64,000 nt of DNA from Solirubrobacter ginsenosidimutans (GCF_027587205.1 NZ_JAPDOD010000035.1:1-64000); one strand, 5' to 3'. Shown: positions 52,721-61,229, counted from the first letter of the stretch. Notes: generated by a model not told the origin, from the sequence alone. Numbers and translations: made by a program.

Positions 52721-53734
52721 ATGCGACGTTCATGGGTGATCGCGGTGTGTGCGGCGGGGCTGGTGGCCCCGGGGAGCGCTCTCGCCGCCGGTGGGCCGGT
52801 CCCGCCGGTCCAGGGCGGCCAGGGGATCAGCACGACCGGATCCCCGGTGAGCTACGTCGCCGTCGCCGCGGGCGGCAACACGCGCATCGAGCGGCGAGAG
52901 GGCGGCACGGTCCAGCGTGGTCGCGTGCTCGACGGCCACTACGGCGTGCCGGGCGCCGCCTACGACGGCTCGACGACCGGGCTCTCCGCGGACGGCCGGA
53001 CGCTCGTGCTCGCCCGGATCACGCGCACCTACCCGCCGAAGTCCACCCGCCTGCTCGTGCTCGACACGCAGACCCTCGCCGTGCGCAACCGCATCAACCT
53101 GCCCGGCTTCCTCGCCGTCGACGCGATCTCCCCCGGCGGCGCGACGCTCTACGTCCTGCGCTACCGAAACGCGAACCTCGTGCACTACGACGTCCTCGCC
53201 CTCGACGTCCCGTCCGGCCAACTCCGAGGCAAGCCGATCATGGACCCGCGCGAGCCCGACGAGAAGATGGGCGGCATCCCGCTGGCGCGGACGATGAGCG
53301 CCGACGGCCGCTGGGCCTACACGCTCTACACCGGCGAAGAGAACTTCGTCCACGCGCTGGACACCGAGACGGCCCAGGCGCGCTGCATCGACCTCCCGGC
53401 CGGCGATTTCTCCAGCGCGGGGCTGCGGCTGGACGGCAACCGGCTGCACGTCGGCGCCGCGGCGACGATCGACCTGCAGACGTTCGCGCTCGCGACGGCC
53501 CCCGGCGTCGCCACCCCGACCCCCACACCCACGCCGCGGGCCACTCCCACACCCGCTCCCGCCAAGGACGACGGGGGCGTCACCTGGCCGGCGATCGCGC
53601 TCGGCGTGGCCGTCCTCGGCGGCCTGGGACTGCTCGCCCGCCGGCTGCGCGCCCACCCCGCCGCGGAGCCGCTCGAGGTCGAGATCTCACACCACGTGGA
53701 TGCCGACCGAACCCGCGAGAAGGCGACCCACTGA
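52721..53734 (+). CDS. exported propeller-like protein with C-terminal membrane anchor
   Basis: 337 residues. Signal peptide [24 protein letters not shown]; a seven-blade-like region (about 40-265) with [29 protein letters not shown] and [13 protein letters not shown] blade turns; a Thr-Pro linker (about 268-285); one transmembrane helix ([20 protein letters not shown]); then a short charged cytoplasmic tail. It is anchored outside the cell; no catalytic residues are seen. ATG 52721 is chosen over 52700 because GAGAGGAG lies just upstream and the signal peptide starts there. The 97 bases before it hold only an AT-richer stretch with no clear signal. Confidence 0.75.
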   Translation: MRRSWVIAVCAAGLVAPGSALAAGGPVPPVQGGQGISTTGSPVSYVAVAAGGNTRIERREGGTVQRGRVLDGHYGVPGAAYDGSTTGLSADGRTLVLARITRTYPPKSTRLLVLDTQTLAVRNRINLPGFLAVDAISPGGATLYVLRYRNANLVHYDVLALDVPSGQLRGKPIMDPREPDEKMGGIPLARTMSADGRWAYTLYTGEENFVHALDTETAQARCIDLPAGDFSSAGLRLDGNRLHVGAAATIDLQTFALATAPGVATPTPTPTPRATPTPAPAKDDGGVTWPAIALGVAVLGGLGLLARRLRAHPAAEPLEVEISHHVDADRTREKATH

Positions 53735-53739
53735 TTCGC

Positions 53740-53745
53740 TACCGT
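53740..53745 (+). promoter_or_regulatory. -10 hexamer of glyA
   Basis: TACCGT ends 8 bases before the glyA ATG, compatible with a leaderless or near-leaderless transcript. Confidence 0.35.
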
Positions 53746-53753
53746 CAGGTGTT

Positions 53754-55037
53754 ATGACCGCCCTGCAGCCCGACTACTTCGACCGTCCCCTTGCCGAGGT
53801 CGACCCCGAGGTGGCCGAGGCCATCGGCCACGAGGTCGAGCGCCAGCAGCGCACCCTGGAGATGATCGCTTCAGAGAACTTCGTGCCGCAGGCCGTGCTC
53901 GAGTGTCAGGGCTCCGTACTGACCAACAAGTACGCCGAGGGCTACCCGGGCAAGCGCTACTACGGCGGCTGCGAGTTCGTCGACGTCATCGAGCAGCTGG
54001 CGATCGACCGCGCGAAGTCGCTCTTCGGCGCCGAGCACGCCAACGTCCAGCCGCACGCGGGCGCGCAGGCCAACACGGCGGTCTACCACGCGCTGCTTCA
54101 GCCGGGCGACCGGATCATGGGGCTCAGCCTCCCGCACGGCGGCCACCTCAGCCACGGCATGAAGATCAACGTCTCCGGCCGGCTGTACGACATCGTCCCG
54201 TACGAGGTCAGCCCTGAGGACCACCGGATCGACATGGACGAGGTCGAGCGCCTGGCCAAGGAGCATCGCCCCAAGCTCCTGCTCGCCGGCTGGTCGGCCT
54301 ACCCGCGCGTCCTGGACTTCCCGCGCTTCCGCGAGATCGCCGACGAGGTCGGCGCGCTGCTGATGGTCGACATGGCCCACTTCGCCGGCCTCGTCGCCGC
54401 GGGCGTGCACCCGAGCCCGGTCCCGTACGCCGACGTCGTCACGAGCACCGTCCACAAGACGCTCGGCGGCCCGCGCTCCGGCGTGATCCTCTGCCGCGAG
54501 GAGTACGCGAAGAAGATCAACTCCGCGGTCTTCCCGGGTCAGCAGGGCGGCCCGCTCGAGCACGCGATCGCCGCCAAGGCCGTCGCGTTCAAGATCGCTG
54601 CCTCGGAACTGTTCAAGGAGCGCCAGGAGCGCACCGTCGCCGGCGCCCAGGCGCTGGCGGAGGAACTGCTCCCCGCCGGTGTCAACGTGCTGACCGGTGG
54701 CACCGACGTTCACCTGGTCCTCGTCGACCTCCGCGACTCCGAGCTCGACGGCCAGCAGGCCGAGGATCGCCTGCACTCGATCGGCATCACGGTCAACCGC
54801 AACGCGGTGCCGTTCGACCCGCGCCCGCCGATGGTGACCAGCGGCCTGCGCGTCGGCACGCCCGCGCTGGCGACCCGCGGGCTCCAGAACGACGACTTCC
54901 ACGAGGTCGGCAAGATCATCGCCCGCGCGCTGCAGCCGGACTTCGAGGGCGCGCGCACCGAGCTCGCCGACCGCGTGACGGCGATCGTCGATCGCTTCCC
55001 GCTCTACGCGCATCTGGGCACCCCCGCCACGGTGTAG
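53754..55037 (+). CDS. glyA: serine hydroxymethyltransferase
   Basis: 427 residues, fold-type I PLP enzyme: [34 protein letters not shown], and the PLP-Lys motif [14 protein letters not shown] (Lys near 226). It converts serine and tetrahydrofolate to glycine and methylene-THF. The position between sua5 and the wecA-atp block matches gene order seen in Firmicutes (ywlC...glyA-upp-atp), so it is part of the conserved backbone. Confidence 0.98.
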   Translation: MTALQPDYFDRPLAEVDPEVAEAIGHEVERQQRTLEMIASENFVPQAVLECQGSVLTNKYAEGYPGKRYYGGCEFVDVIEQLAIDRAKSLFGAEHANVQPHAGAQANTAVYHALLQPGDRIMGLSLPHGGHLSHGMKINVSGRLYDIVPYEVSPEDHRIDMDEVERLAKEHRPKLLLAGWSAYPRVLDFPRFREIADEVGALLMVDMAHFAGLVAAGVHPSPVPYADVVTSTVHKTLGGPRSGVILCREEYAKKINSAVFPGQQGGPLEHAIAAKAVAFKIAASELFKERQERTVAGAQALAEELLPAGVNVLTGGTDVHLVLVDLRDSELDGQQAEDRLHSIGITVNRNAVPFDPRPPMVTSGLRVGTPALATRGLQNDDFHEVGKIIARALQPDFEGARTELADRVTAIVDRFPLYAHLGTPATV

Positions 55038-55040
55038 AGA

Positions 55041-55046
55041 TACGCT
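55041..55046 (+). promoter_or_regulatory. -10 hexamer of the hybrid kinase gene
   Basis: TACGCT starts 4 bases after the glyA stop and ends 7 bases before the TTG at 55054. This spacing supports the TTG as a leaderless start over the GTG two codons later. Confidence 0.35.
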
Positions 55047-55053
55047 CACGGCG

Positions 55054-57000
55054 TTGGCCGTGAGCGGAAGCGAAGATCACGAGCGCAGGGCCCTGTCGCG
55101 GCTGACGCTGCTGGCCCGGGTCGGGGAGATCCTCGGGTCGGGCCTGCACCGGCAGGACACGCTGCACCACGTCGCGGAACTGCTGGCGCCCGGCCTGGCG
55201 ACCTGGTGCATCTTCGACGTCGCCGACCTGGAGGGCGTGCTCACCCACCGCGTGAGCGTCCCCGCGGACGCGCCGCTGCGCGCCGACGCGCCGCACGGGC
55301 CCGCGATCGTCATGCGCACCGGCGAGCCCGAGCTGGTCACCGACGCCGAGCGCTTCGGGCTGCGCTCGATGCTGTGCGTGCCCCTCATCAGCGGCGAGCA
55401 CATCCTCGGCGCGCTCACGCTGCTGTCCGTCGAGCAGCGCTACACGGCGTTCGAGCTCGAGCTCGCGGGGGAGATCGCGCGCCGGACCGCGGCGGCCATC
55501 CAGGTGCAGCGCTCGGCCGAGCGCTACCGGATGCTGTTCGAGGCCAGCCCGATGCCGATGTGGGTCTACGACGCCGACACGCTCGCGTTCGTGGCCGTCA
55601 ACGACGCCGCGATCCGCCACTACGGCTACTCGAGAGACGAGTTCCTGCGCATGCGGATCACGAACATCCGCCCGCAGGAGGACGTCCCGGCGATGCTCGA
55701 GGACGTCAAGGCCCGTGGCGGGCCCGGCTCGCCGAACGCGAAGGTCTGGCGCCACGTGCGCAAGGACGGCTCGCTGATCTCGGTCGAGGTGACCGCCGGC
55801 CGGATCACGTTCGAAGGGCGCAAGGCCGCGCTCGTGCTCGCCCACGACGTCACCGAGCGCCTGCGGCTCGAGGCGCGGCTGGCCGACGCGGAGAAGATGG
55901 AGGCGATCGGGCGCCTCGCCGGCGGCGTCGCCCACGACTTCAACAACCTGCTGACCGTGATCGCGGGCTACGCCGAGATCCTCGAGCATCGCGACGGGGG
56001 TGAGGAGGCCGCGGAGATCTCCCGCGCCGCCGCCCAAGCCGCCGCGCTCACGCACCAGCTGCTCGCCTTCAGCCGCCGGCAGGTGCTGCACCCGCGCGTC
56101 ATCGACCTCAACGGGATCGTCGCCGGGATGGAGTCGATGCTGCACCGGATCATCGGCGACGACGTCAGCGTCGGCATCCGGCTGGCCCCCGACCTCAAGC
56201 CGGTCGAGGCCGATCGCGCGCAGATCGAGCGCGTGATCCTCAACCTCGCCGCCAACGCCCGCGACGCGATGCCCGACGGCGGCGTCCTGACGATCGAGAC
56301 CGCCAACGTCGACATCGACGAGGCGCAGGTCATCACCCACGGCGACGGCTCGCAGGGCCCACACGTCCTGCTCGCGGTCTCCGACACCGGCGAGGGGATG
56401 GACGAGGACGTCGCCAAGCACCTGTTCGAGCCGTTCTTCACCACCAAGGAGCCCGGCGCCGGCACGGGCCTGGGGCTGGCGACCGTCTTCGGCGTGGTCA
56501 AGCAAAGCGGCGGCGGCATCTACGTCTACAGCGAGCCCGGCCGCGGCAGCACCTTCAAGATCTACCTCCCGGCGGCGACCGCGGTGCCCGAGCCGGTCGC
56601 GCCCAGCGCCGACCGCGACGCGGGCCGGGGCTCGGAGACGATCATGGTCGTCGAGGACGACGACGGCGTGCGCGAGCTGGTTCGCCTGATGCTCGAGGCC
56701 AACGGCTACGAGGTGCTGACCGTCGGCAGTGCCGCCGAGGCCGAGCACCTGTGCAACTCACGCGCGATCGATCTGCTGCTGACCGACGTCGTGATGCCGG
56801 AGGTGAGCGGCAGCGCCCTCGCCAAGCGCCTCGCCGCGCTCGCGCCCGATATGCGCATCCTCTTCATGTCCGGCTACTCGGACGAGGCCGTGGTCCGCCA
56901 CGGCGAGCTGAGCGAAGCCGCCGCGTTCCTCGAGAAGCCGTTCACCGAGCGCGCGCTCGCGCACAAGGTGCGCGAGGTCCTCGACCGCGACGGCTCGTAG
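55054..57000 (+). CDS. hybrid sensor histidine kinase (GAF-PAS-HisKA-HATPase-REC)
   Basis: 648 residues, soluble. GAF (about 15-155); PAS (about 165-285) with FEASPMPMWVYD and HYGYSRDEFL; HisKA with phospho-His in GGVAHDFNNLL; HATPase_c with NLAANARDAMPDGG, DTGEGM and GTGLGLATVFG; C-terminal receiver (about 530-648) with VVEDDD, phospho-acceptor Asp in LLLTDVVMPE and Lys in FLEKPF. The receiver and NtrB-like kinase suggest an internal phosphorelay. No output regulator is adjacent. Confidence 0.93.
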   Translation: MAVSGSEDHERRALSRLTLLARVGEILGSGLHRQDTLHHVAELLAPGLATWCIFDVADLEGVLTHRVSVPADAPLRADAPHGPAIVMRTGEPELVTDAERFGLRSMLCVPLISGEHILGALTLLSVEQRYTAFELELAGEIARRTAAAIQVQRSAERYRMLFEASPMPMWVYDADTLAFVAVNDAAIRHYGYSRDEFLRMRITNIRPQEDVPAMLEDVKARGGPGSPNAKVWRHVRKDGSLISVEVTAGRITFEGRKAALVLAHDVTERLRLEARLADAEKMEAIGRLAGGVAHDFNNLLTVIAGYAEILEHRDGGEEAAEISRAAAQAAALTHQLLAFSRRQVLHPRVIDLNGIVAGMESMLHRIIGDDVSVGIRLAPDLKPVEADRAQIERVILNLAANARDAMPDGGVLTIETANVDIDEAQVITHGDGSQGPHVLLAVSDTGEGMDEDVAKHLFEPFFTTKEPGAGTGLGLATVFGVVKQSGGGIYVYSEPGRGSTFKIYLPAATAVPEPVAPSADRDAGRGSETIMVVEDDDGVRELVRLMLEANGYEVLTVGSAAEAEHLCNSRAIDLLLTDVVMPEVSGSALAKRLAALAPDMRILFMSGYSDEAVVRHGELSEAAAFLEKPFTERALAHKVREVLDRDGS

Positions 57001-57061
57001 CGCCGCCAACACCTCTTGACGTCGAGTTGTCGGCTCGTCCTGCGATCCTGTCCGGCCAGTC

Positions 57062-58222
57062 ATGGTGACCAAGGCCGTCCTCGCCGCGCTGGTCGCGTTC
57101 GCCGTGGCAGCAGCGCTCACGCCGCTCGTGGCCAAGTTCGCGGAGCACATCGGCGCGGTCGACGGGAACAAGGAGCGCGGGCTGGGCAAAGGGGGCATCC
57201 CGTTGCTCGGTGGCCTGGCGATCTTCGCGGGCGCGCTCGTCGCGGGCCTGATCTTCCTGCCCGACAACCAGCGCACCGAGGGCATCCTGGCCGCGGCGGC
57301 GCTGATCACGATCGTGGGCGCGCTCGACGATATCTACGAGCTCAACCCGGCGTACAAGCTGGCGGGCCAGATCGCGGCGGCGGTGGTCCTCGTCACTAGC
57401 GGCGTCCAGGTGGACGCGTTCACGTTCCCGTTCGTGCATCGCGTCGACCTCGGCGACCTCGGCGGCCCGCTGACCGTGTTCGCGCTCGTGCTGCTGATGA
57501 ACGTCGTCAACTTCTCCGACGGCATCGACGGCTTGGCCGCGGGCGTGTGCGCGATCTCGGCGGTGGCCTTCTCGATCATCGCCTTCGATCTGGGCCGTAA
57601 CACGGCCGGGATCCTCGCCGCGATCGTCTGCGGCGCCTCGCTCGGGTTCCTGCTCTTCAACTTCAACCCGGCCTCGATCTTCATGGGCGACTGCGGGTCC
57701 AATCTGCTCGGGCTGTTACTCGGCGCGGTGATCATCGAGGGCTCCCTGAAGACCAACGCGTTGATCGCGCTCGTCGGGCCGCTGGTCGTGCTGGCCGTGC
57801 CGTTCCTGGACACGGGCTTCGTCGTGGCCAAACGCCTGAAGTACCGCCGCGTCCCGTGGCAGGGTGACTCGAACCACTTCCACCACCGCTTCCACCGGAT
57901 CGGCTTCTCGCAGCGTCGCGCCGTGCTCTACCTCTACGCGTGGACGCTGATCATGGCCGGCGACGCCGTCGCGCTGCGCTTCATCCCGTACTCCGAGCGC
58001 TCCGGCCATCTCAACGCGGGCTGGGCGACGCTGATGGGCCTGCTGCTGCTGCTGGGCGTGGCGGCCAGCTTCTACCTCGTATACGTGCTCGAGATCCTCA
58101 AGCTCCGGCGGCTGCGCGCCTGGCAGTTGCGCCGCGAGGACCCGGACACGTCCGAGCACGAGATCGACGCGCAAGTCCAGCGCGAGCTCGAGACCGGCGA
58201 GTTCCGGTCGGTCGCGAAGTAA
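57062..58222 (+). CDS. wecA: undecaprenyl-phosphate GlcNAc-1-phosphate transferase (WecA/TagO type)
   Basis: A 386-residue PNPT-family membrane enzyme with about 11 helices. Conserved loops are GKGGIPLLGGLAIF, GALDDIYEL (Mg-binding Asp pair), NVVNFSDGIDGLAAG, FMGDCGSNLLG and the His motif NHFHHRFHRIG. It transfers a sugar-1-phosphate to the polyprenyl carrier, starting surface polysaccharides. In mycobacteria rfe/wecA also stands directly before the atp operon; here accessory genes separate them. The last 40 residues are a charged cytoplasmic tail. Confidence 0.95.
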   Translation: MVTKAVLAALVAFAVAAALTPLVAKFAEHIGAVDGNKERGLGKGGIPLLGGLAIFAGALVAGLIFLPDNQRTEGILAAAALITIVGALDDIYELNPAYKLAGQIAAAVVLVTSGVQVDAFTFPFVHRVDLGDLGGPLTVFALVLLMNVVNFSDGIDGLAAGVCAISAVAFSIIAFDLGRNTAGILAAIVCGASLGFLLFNFNPASIFMGDCGSNLLGLLLGAVIIEGSLKTNALIALVGPLVVLAVPFLDTGFVVAKRLKYRRVPWQGDSNHFHHRFHRIGFSQRRAVLYLYAWTLIMAGDAVALRFIPYSERSGHLNAGWATLMGLLLLLGVAASFYLVYVLEILKLRRLRAWQLRREDPDTSEHEIDAQVQRELETGEFRSVAK

Positions 58223-58338
58223 GAGGATTCAAACCGCGTAGTGGTGCTAGCCGCACTAGCGCGGGCGCCGGTGTGACTGGTACCTTTCTCGCGCACTGAA
58301 ATTACGACGGCCATTTTGCCGAGGAGGTGAGCAGGAAA
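58223..58338. other. intergenic leader after wecA
   Basis: 116 bases with a possible stem AGTG...CACT near 58241-58258 and a TGTGAC / TACCTT pair that is too poorly spaced to call a promoter. A strong ribosome site GAGGAGGTGAG (58321-58331) near the right end serves the short reading frame at 58339. No longer gene is seen. Confidence 0.4.
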
Positions 58339-58425
58339 GTGAAGACGAACGCGATGCACTCGGTGGGTTTCCTGCCCACGCTCGGCGTGCCCGTCACGCC
58401 TACCTGCTCGCGCCCTAGTAACTAA
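58339..58425 (+). CDS. candidate 28-residue peptide ahead of a hairpin
   Basis: GTG at 58339 opens a frame of 28 codons ending TAA at 58425; an internal ATG lies at 58354. GAGGAGGTGAG ends 7 bases before the GTG, a near-perfect ribosome site. The peptide reads MKTNAMHSVG, FLPTLGVPVT, PTCSRPSN in three pieces; it is not recognised. A long GC hairpin begins 4 bases after its stop, as in leader-peptide attenuators, though no run of identical codons is present. It shares a Met-His-Ser segment with the next small protein. Confidence 0.45.
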   Translation: MKTNAMHSVGFLPTLGVPVTPTCSRPSN

Positions 58426-58429
58426 GGCT

Positions 58430-58466
58430 GGTCGCGGGCAGTCCTAACTGCCGCCCGCGACCCTTT
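58430..58466 (+). terminator. GC-rich hairpin after the short peptide
   Basis: GGTCGCGGGC (58430-58439) pairs with GCCCGCGACC (58453-58462); within the loop GGCAGT/ACTGCC offers an alternative inner pairing. CTTT follows. It is a likely terminator or attenuator between the peptide and the next small gene. Confidence 0.6.
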
Positions 58467-58511
58467 CGAGCACAAAGAGTCCGTCTTTTCCCCTCGCGAT
58501 GATTCGTGGGC

Positions 58512-58540
58512 GGCTCCTCAACACCATCACCACAGGAGCC
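58512..58540 (+). promoter_or_regulatory. hairpin hiding the ribosome site of the 64-residue protein
   Basis: GGCTCCT (58512-58518) is complementary to AGGAGCC (58534-58540), which contains the ribosome site AGGAG placed 5 bases before the ATG at 58544. Pairing would block translation, so expression may depend on temperature, an RNA or a protein. Confidence 0.5.
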
Positions 58541-58543
58541 ACA

Positions 58544-58738
58544 ATGCATTCGTTGAACCACGCCATTCTGGGCCACACCGTCGCGACTGAGCGCGCCGGC
58601 CGCCCGATGACCCGTGCGATAAAGCCGGGGCGCCCCGAGCGCCCGCCCAATACCCCGTTCCGGGGCCGGATCGCCTTCGCGACCGGCCGCCTGGCGCGGC
58701 GCCTGGACCACGAGATGGCCCGCCGCGCCGTCATCTGA
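58544..58738 (+). CDS. small basic protein, 64 residues
   Basis: The frame runs from ATG 58544 (AGGAG 5 bases upstream) to TGA at 58738. The protein is Arg/Pro-rich: a N-terminal MHSLNHAILGHT, a GRPERPPNTPF turn, and a C-terminal amphipathic helix with GRLARRLDHEMARRAVI. It is not recognised; the high positive charge suggests nucleic-acid or membrane binding. It could also be read from an upstream in-frame ATG at 58499, but the ribosome site favours 58544. A perfect hairpin follows at 58753. Confidence 0.55.
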   Translation: MHSLNHAILGHTVATERAGRPMTRAIKPGRPERPPNTPFRGRIAFATGRLARRLDHEMARRAVI

Positions 58739-58752
58739 GGAACCTGAGCTTC

Positions 58753-58778
58753 GGCGGGGTCGGATCGCCGACCCCGCC
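58753..58778. terminator. perfect 11-base hairpin between small gene and cupin
   Basis: GGCGGGGTCGG, loop ATCG, CCGACCCCGCC. Placed 14 bases after the small-protein stop and just before the -10 of the cupin gene, it can act as terminator; no T-run follows. Confidence 0.5.
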
Positions 58779-58780
58779 GA

Positions 58781-58786
58781 TACCCT
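58781..58786 (+). promoter_or_regulatory. -10 hexamer of the cupin operon
   Basis: TACCCT ends 7 bases before the GTG at 58794 (and 1 base before the alternative GTG at 58788), arguing for 58794 as leaderless start. Confidence 0.35.
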
Positions 58787-58793
58787 CGTGCGC

Positions 58794-59153
58794 GTGCAAA
58801 AAGTGCGTCTCGAGGACCGTGAGTCGTTCATCACCGCCGACGGATCGTCGATCCGCGAGCTGGCGGGCATCCCGAGCGGCAACGCGATCAACCAGTCGCT
58901 GGCCGAGGCGACGGTCCCCCCGGGCGGTGAGACGGTCGAGCACTTCCACCGCACCTCGGAGGAGATCTACTACTTCGTCGCCGGTGCCGGGCGCATGCGG
59001 CTCGGCGCGCAGGAGGACGACGTGCGCGCGGGCGACACGGTCGTGATCGCCCCGGGCCTGGCGCACAAGCTCTTCAACCCCGGTGCGGAGCCGCTCGTCC
59101 TGCTCTGCTGCTGCTCGCCTCCGTATTCCGACGAGGACACCGTCCTCCTGTGA
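58794..59153 (+). CDS. single-domain cupin protein
   Basis: A 119-residue beta-barrel cupin. Motif 1 is VEHFHRTSEEIYYFVAGAGRM (metal-binding His, His, Glu) and motif 2 AGDTVVIAPGLAHKLFN (His). It resembles small mannose-6-phosphate-isomerase-like or sensor cupins; the ligand is unknown. A Cys cluster near the C-terminus (LLCCCSPPYSDED) is unusual. GTG 58788 is an alternative start two codons upstream. The stop overlaps the next GTG. Confidence 0.85.
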   Translation: MQKVRLEDRESFITADGSSIRELAGIPSGNAINQSLAEATVPPGGETVEHFHRTSEEIYYFVAGAGRMRLGAQEDDVRAGDTVVIAPGLAHKLFNPGAEPLVLLCCCSPPYSDEDTVLL

Positions 59154-60061
59154 GGGCGGTCATCGCGGCGCTGCTGCTGTCGCTGTGTTTCACGGCGACG
59201 GCGCAGGCCAAGGACACCGGTCCGCTGATCGGCATCGGCGAGCAGCACCCGCAGATCTTCGGTGACGAGGCCTTCGAGCCGCTCGGCATCAAGGACACCC
59301 GCTTTGTCGCCTCCTATGACGCGCTCGAATCCGACGCCGACCGGGCCGAGCTCGACACCTACCTGCTCGACGCGCGCGCCGCGAACGTCCGCGTGCTGCT
59401 CAGCTTCGGTCACTCGCGCGACCCGCTGAAGGCCCACACCGCCCCCTCGGTCAAGCGCTTCGAACGCGAGGTGATCAAGTTCCGCGCGCGCTATCCGTGG
59501 ATCCGCGACTACGTGACGTGGAACGAGGCCAACCACTGCAGCCAGCCGATCTGCAACAACCCCAAGCGCGCGGCGCAGTACTACCTCGCGCTGCGCAAGC
59601 ACTGCAGCGGCTGCCGGATCGTCGCCGCCGACCTGCTCGACGGGTCCAAGCTCACGCAGTGGGCCAAGGCGTTCCAGAAGGCCGTCGGGCATCGCCGCGT
59701 CCTCTGGGGCCTGCACAACTACATCGACGCGAACCGGTTCCGCACGCGCGGCACGAAAGCGCTGCTGCGGACGGTCAAGGGGGACATCTGGTTCACCGAG
59801 ACCGGCGGGATCGTCAAGCGCGTCAACGAGAACAAGGTCAAGCTCCCGGAGTCGACCCGCCACGCGGCGCAGGCCACGAGCTACGTCTTCAAGCTCGCCG
59901 CGCTCTCGCCGCGCATCAAGCGGGTGTACTTCTACCACTGGTCCCCGGCGCCGACGCCCAACCCCACCTGGGATTCCGCGCTCGTGGACAAGCACGACCG
60001 TCCCCGTCCCGCCTACGAGGTGCTCTACACATGGCTGGTCAAGCACGGCATCGCGCGCTAG
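59150..60061 (+). CDS. secreted glycoside-hydrolase-like TIM-barrel protein
   Basis: 303 residues. Signal peptide MRAVIAALLLSLCFTATAQA. The fold looks like a clan GH-A barrel (GH5/GH39-like): strand 4 ends with YVTWNEANHC, the usual acid/base Glu after Asn, and strand 7 with IWFTETGG, the nucleophile position; YFYHWSP closes the barrel. Two Cys pairs lie near the active site. It would act outside the cell on a polysaccharide; the substrate is unknown. GTGA overlap with the cupin gene and a 31-base overlap with the following lipoprotein gene. Confidence 0.75.
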   Translation: MRAVIAALLLSLCFTATAQAKDTGPLIGIGEQHPQIFGDEAFEPLGIKDTRFVASYDALESDADRAELDTYLLDARAANVRVLLSFGHSRDPLKAHTAPSVKRFEREVIKFRARYPWIRDYVTWNEANHCSQPICNNPKRAAQYYLALRKHCSGCRIVAADLLDGSKLTQWAKAFQKAVGHRRVLWGLHNYIDANRFRTRGTKALLRTVKGDIWFTETGGIVKRVNENKVKLPESTRHAAQATSYVFKLAALSPRIKRVYFYHWSPAPTPNPTWDSALVDKHDRPRPAYEVLYTWLVKHGIAR

Positions 60062-60675
60062 TCGCCGTTCTCGGCGCGCTGGCGCTCGCACTCGCGGGTT
60101 GCGGCGCGAGCAAGGACGAGGGCATCTCGGGCGGCGGCAAGGTCATCGGCCGGACCGTCACGGTCTACTCGCTGACCAACGACCCGGGTGGAGCGGGCCG
60201 CTCCTACGTCGACGCCGAGAAGCTGGCGCTCCAGGAGGCGGGCGGGCGCGCCGGGTCGCTCGCGGTGAACTTCACCTCGCTCGATCTCGGCGGCGCGGAC
60301 GACAAACTGCAGGCCCAGGCCGCCCGCCGCGCGATCAGCGACCCGCAGATCATCGCCGCGATCGTCGACGCCACGACCGTGACCGTCCCGCTCTTCAACG
60401 CCGCGGGCATCCTCCAGGTCGCCCCGGCCGGCGAGGCGGCGCTGATGCGCGACCCGCAGGCGCTCCCGTCCGGCAAGCGCACCGGCGACGCGCTGGCGCC
60501 AACCGCCGACTCGCCCACGTTCAAGGCGCGTTTCCGCGCCGAGTTCGGCCGCGACCCGGCGCCCTCGGCCGAGGCCGGCTACACGGCGATGCAGCGCGTG
60601 CTGAAGGCGATCGGCGACGCGGGTGCGGCCGGCAACGACCGCAACCGCGTCATCGACGCCTACTTCGCAACCTAA
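60031..60675 (+). CDS. half-length substrate-binding-like lipoprotein
   Basis: 214 residues. Lipobox LALAGC (Cys near 26). The mature part resembles the Leu/Ile/Val-binding (periplasmic-binding type I) fold: VTVYSLTNDPGGAGRSYVDAEKLALQEAGG, then a short DPQIIAAIVDATTVTVPLFNAAGILQVAPA, then FRAEFGRDPAPSAEAGYTAMQ typical of the C-terminal lobe. Normal members have about 380 residues; the central part between the lobes is missing, so binding may be altered. No permease genes are nearby. The stop codon lies in the flank of repeat doublet C. Confidence 0.65.
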   Translation: MAGQARHRALVAVLGALALALAGCGASKDEGISGGGKVIGRTVTVYSLTNDPGGAGRSYVDAEKLALQEAGGRAGSLAVNFTSLDLGGADDKLQAQAARRAISDPQIIAAIVDATTVTVPLFNAAGILQVAPAGEAALMRDPQALPSGKRTGDALAPTADSPTFKARFRAEFGRDPAPSAEAGYTAMQRVLKAIGDAGAAGNDRNRVIDAYFAT

Positions 60676-60797
60676 ACCCCACCTAAGGGGTCTGGCCCCT
60701 TATCTTCCGCTTAGGTACGGATCGGCGCAGTAACCGGCTCTACGCCGTGCTTCGGCACATAAAGACCACCTAAGGGGTCTGGCCCCTTAGGTTCGCT
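60676..60797. repeat. palindrome doublet C, direct orientation
   Basis: First unit ACCTAAGGGG (60681-60690), TCTGG, CCCCTTA (60696-60702), then CGCTTAGG. Second unit ACCTAAGGGG (60768-60777), TCTGG, CCCCTTAGGT (60783-60792), then GCTTTAGG. Both units read in the same direction, unlike doublets A and B. A GTGC-TTCG-GCAC hairpin (60747-60758) lies between. The element again fills the gap between two convergent stop codons. Confidence 0.85.
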
Positions 60798-61229
60798 TTA
60801 GGATTCGAAGGTCGTCTCGAGGGTGATCTCGGGGACGGCGGCGAGGGCCTTCGAGAGCGGGCAACCCTCCTTCGCGCCCTGGGCGGCGGCGGCGAAGCCG
60901 TCCGCGTCCAGGCCCGGGACCTTGCCGGTCACCGAGAGCGCGATCTTCGTGATCCCGAAGCCACCCTCGACCTGCGCGACGGTCACGTGCGCCTCGGTGG
61001 CGAGCGACTCCGGCGGCGTGCCCGCCTGCGTCAGGCCCACCGACAGCGCCATCGTGAAGCAGGACGCGTGTGCGGCGCCGAGCAGTTCCTCGGGGTTCGT
61101 TCCGGTCCCGCTCTCGAAGCGGCCGGAGAAGTTGTAGGGCGAGTCCAGCACGCCCGTCTCGGTCGAGACGGTCCCGCCGCCTCGCTTGAAATCGCCTTGC
61201 CAGTCGGCCTTCGCGGTGCGTGTCGGCAT
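60798..61229 (-). CDS. OsmC/Ohr-family peroxidase
   Basis: A 143-residue OsmC-type protein. The two catalytic cysteines occur in AHASCFTMAL and EGCPLSKAL; NPEELLGAAHASC is the family motif and the N-terminus TRTAKADWQGDFKRGGGTVSTE is typical of OsmC proper. It reduces organic hydroperoxides with lipoyl-type or other thiols. A GGGAGG ribosome site precedes the ATG on the coding strand. Its stop TAA is within the outer flank of doublet C. Confidence 0.95.
   Translation of the reverse strand: MPTRTAKADWQGDFKRGGGTVSTETGVLDSPYNFSGRFESGTGTNPEELLGAAHASCFTMALSVGLTQAGTPPESLATEAHVTVAQVEGGFGITKIALSVTGKVPGLDADGFAAAAQGAKEGCPLSKALAAVPEITLETTFES

Noticed and set aside
58205..58240. tRNA gene on the minus strand (TTTGAATCC reminiscent of a T loop)
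   Set aside because: No acceptor, D or anticodon stem can be built around it; no tRNA or rRNA was found anywhere in the window.
58339..58466. Classical amino-acid attenuator or T-box
   Set aside because: The peptide has no run of identical codons, no T-box sequence is present, and the downstream gene is not a biosynthetic or tRNA-synthetase gene; a regulatory role remains open.
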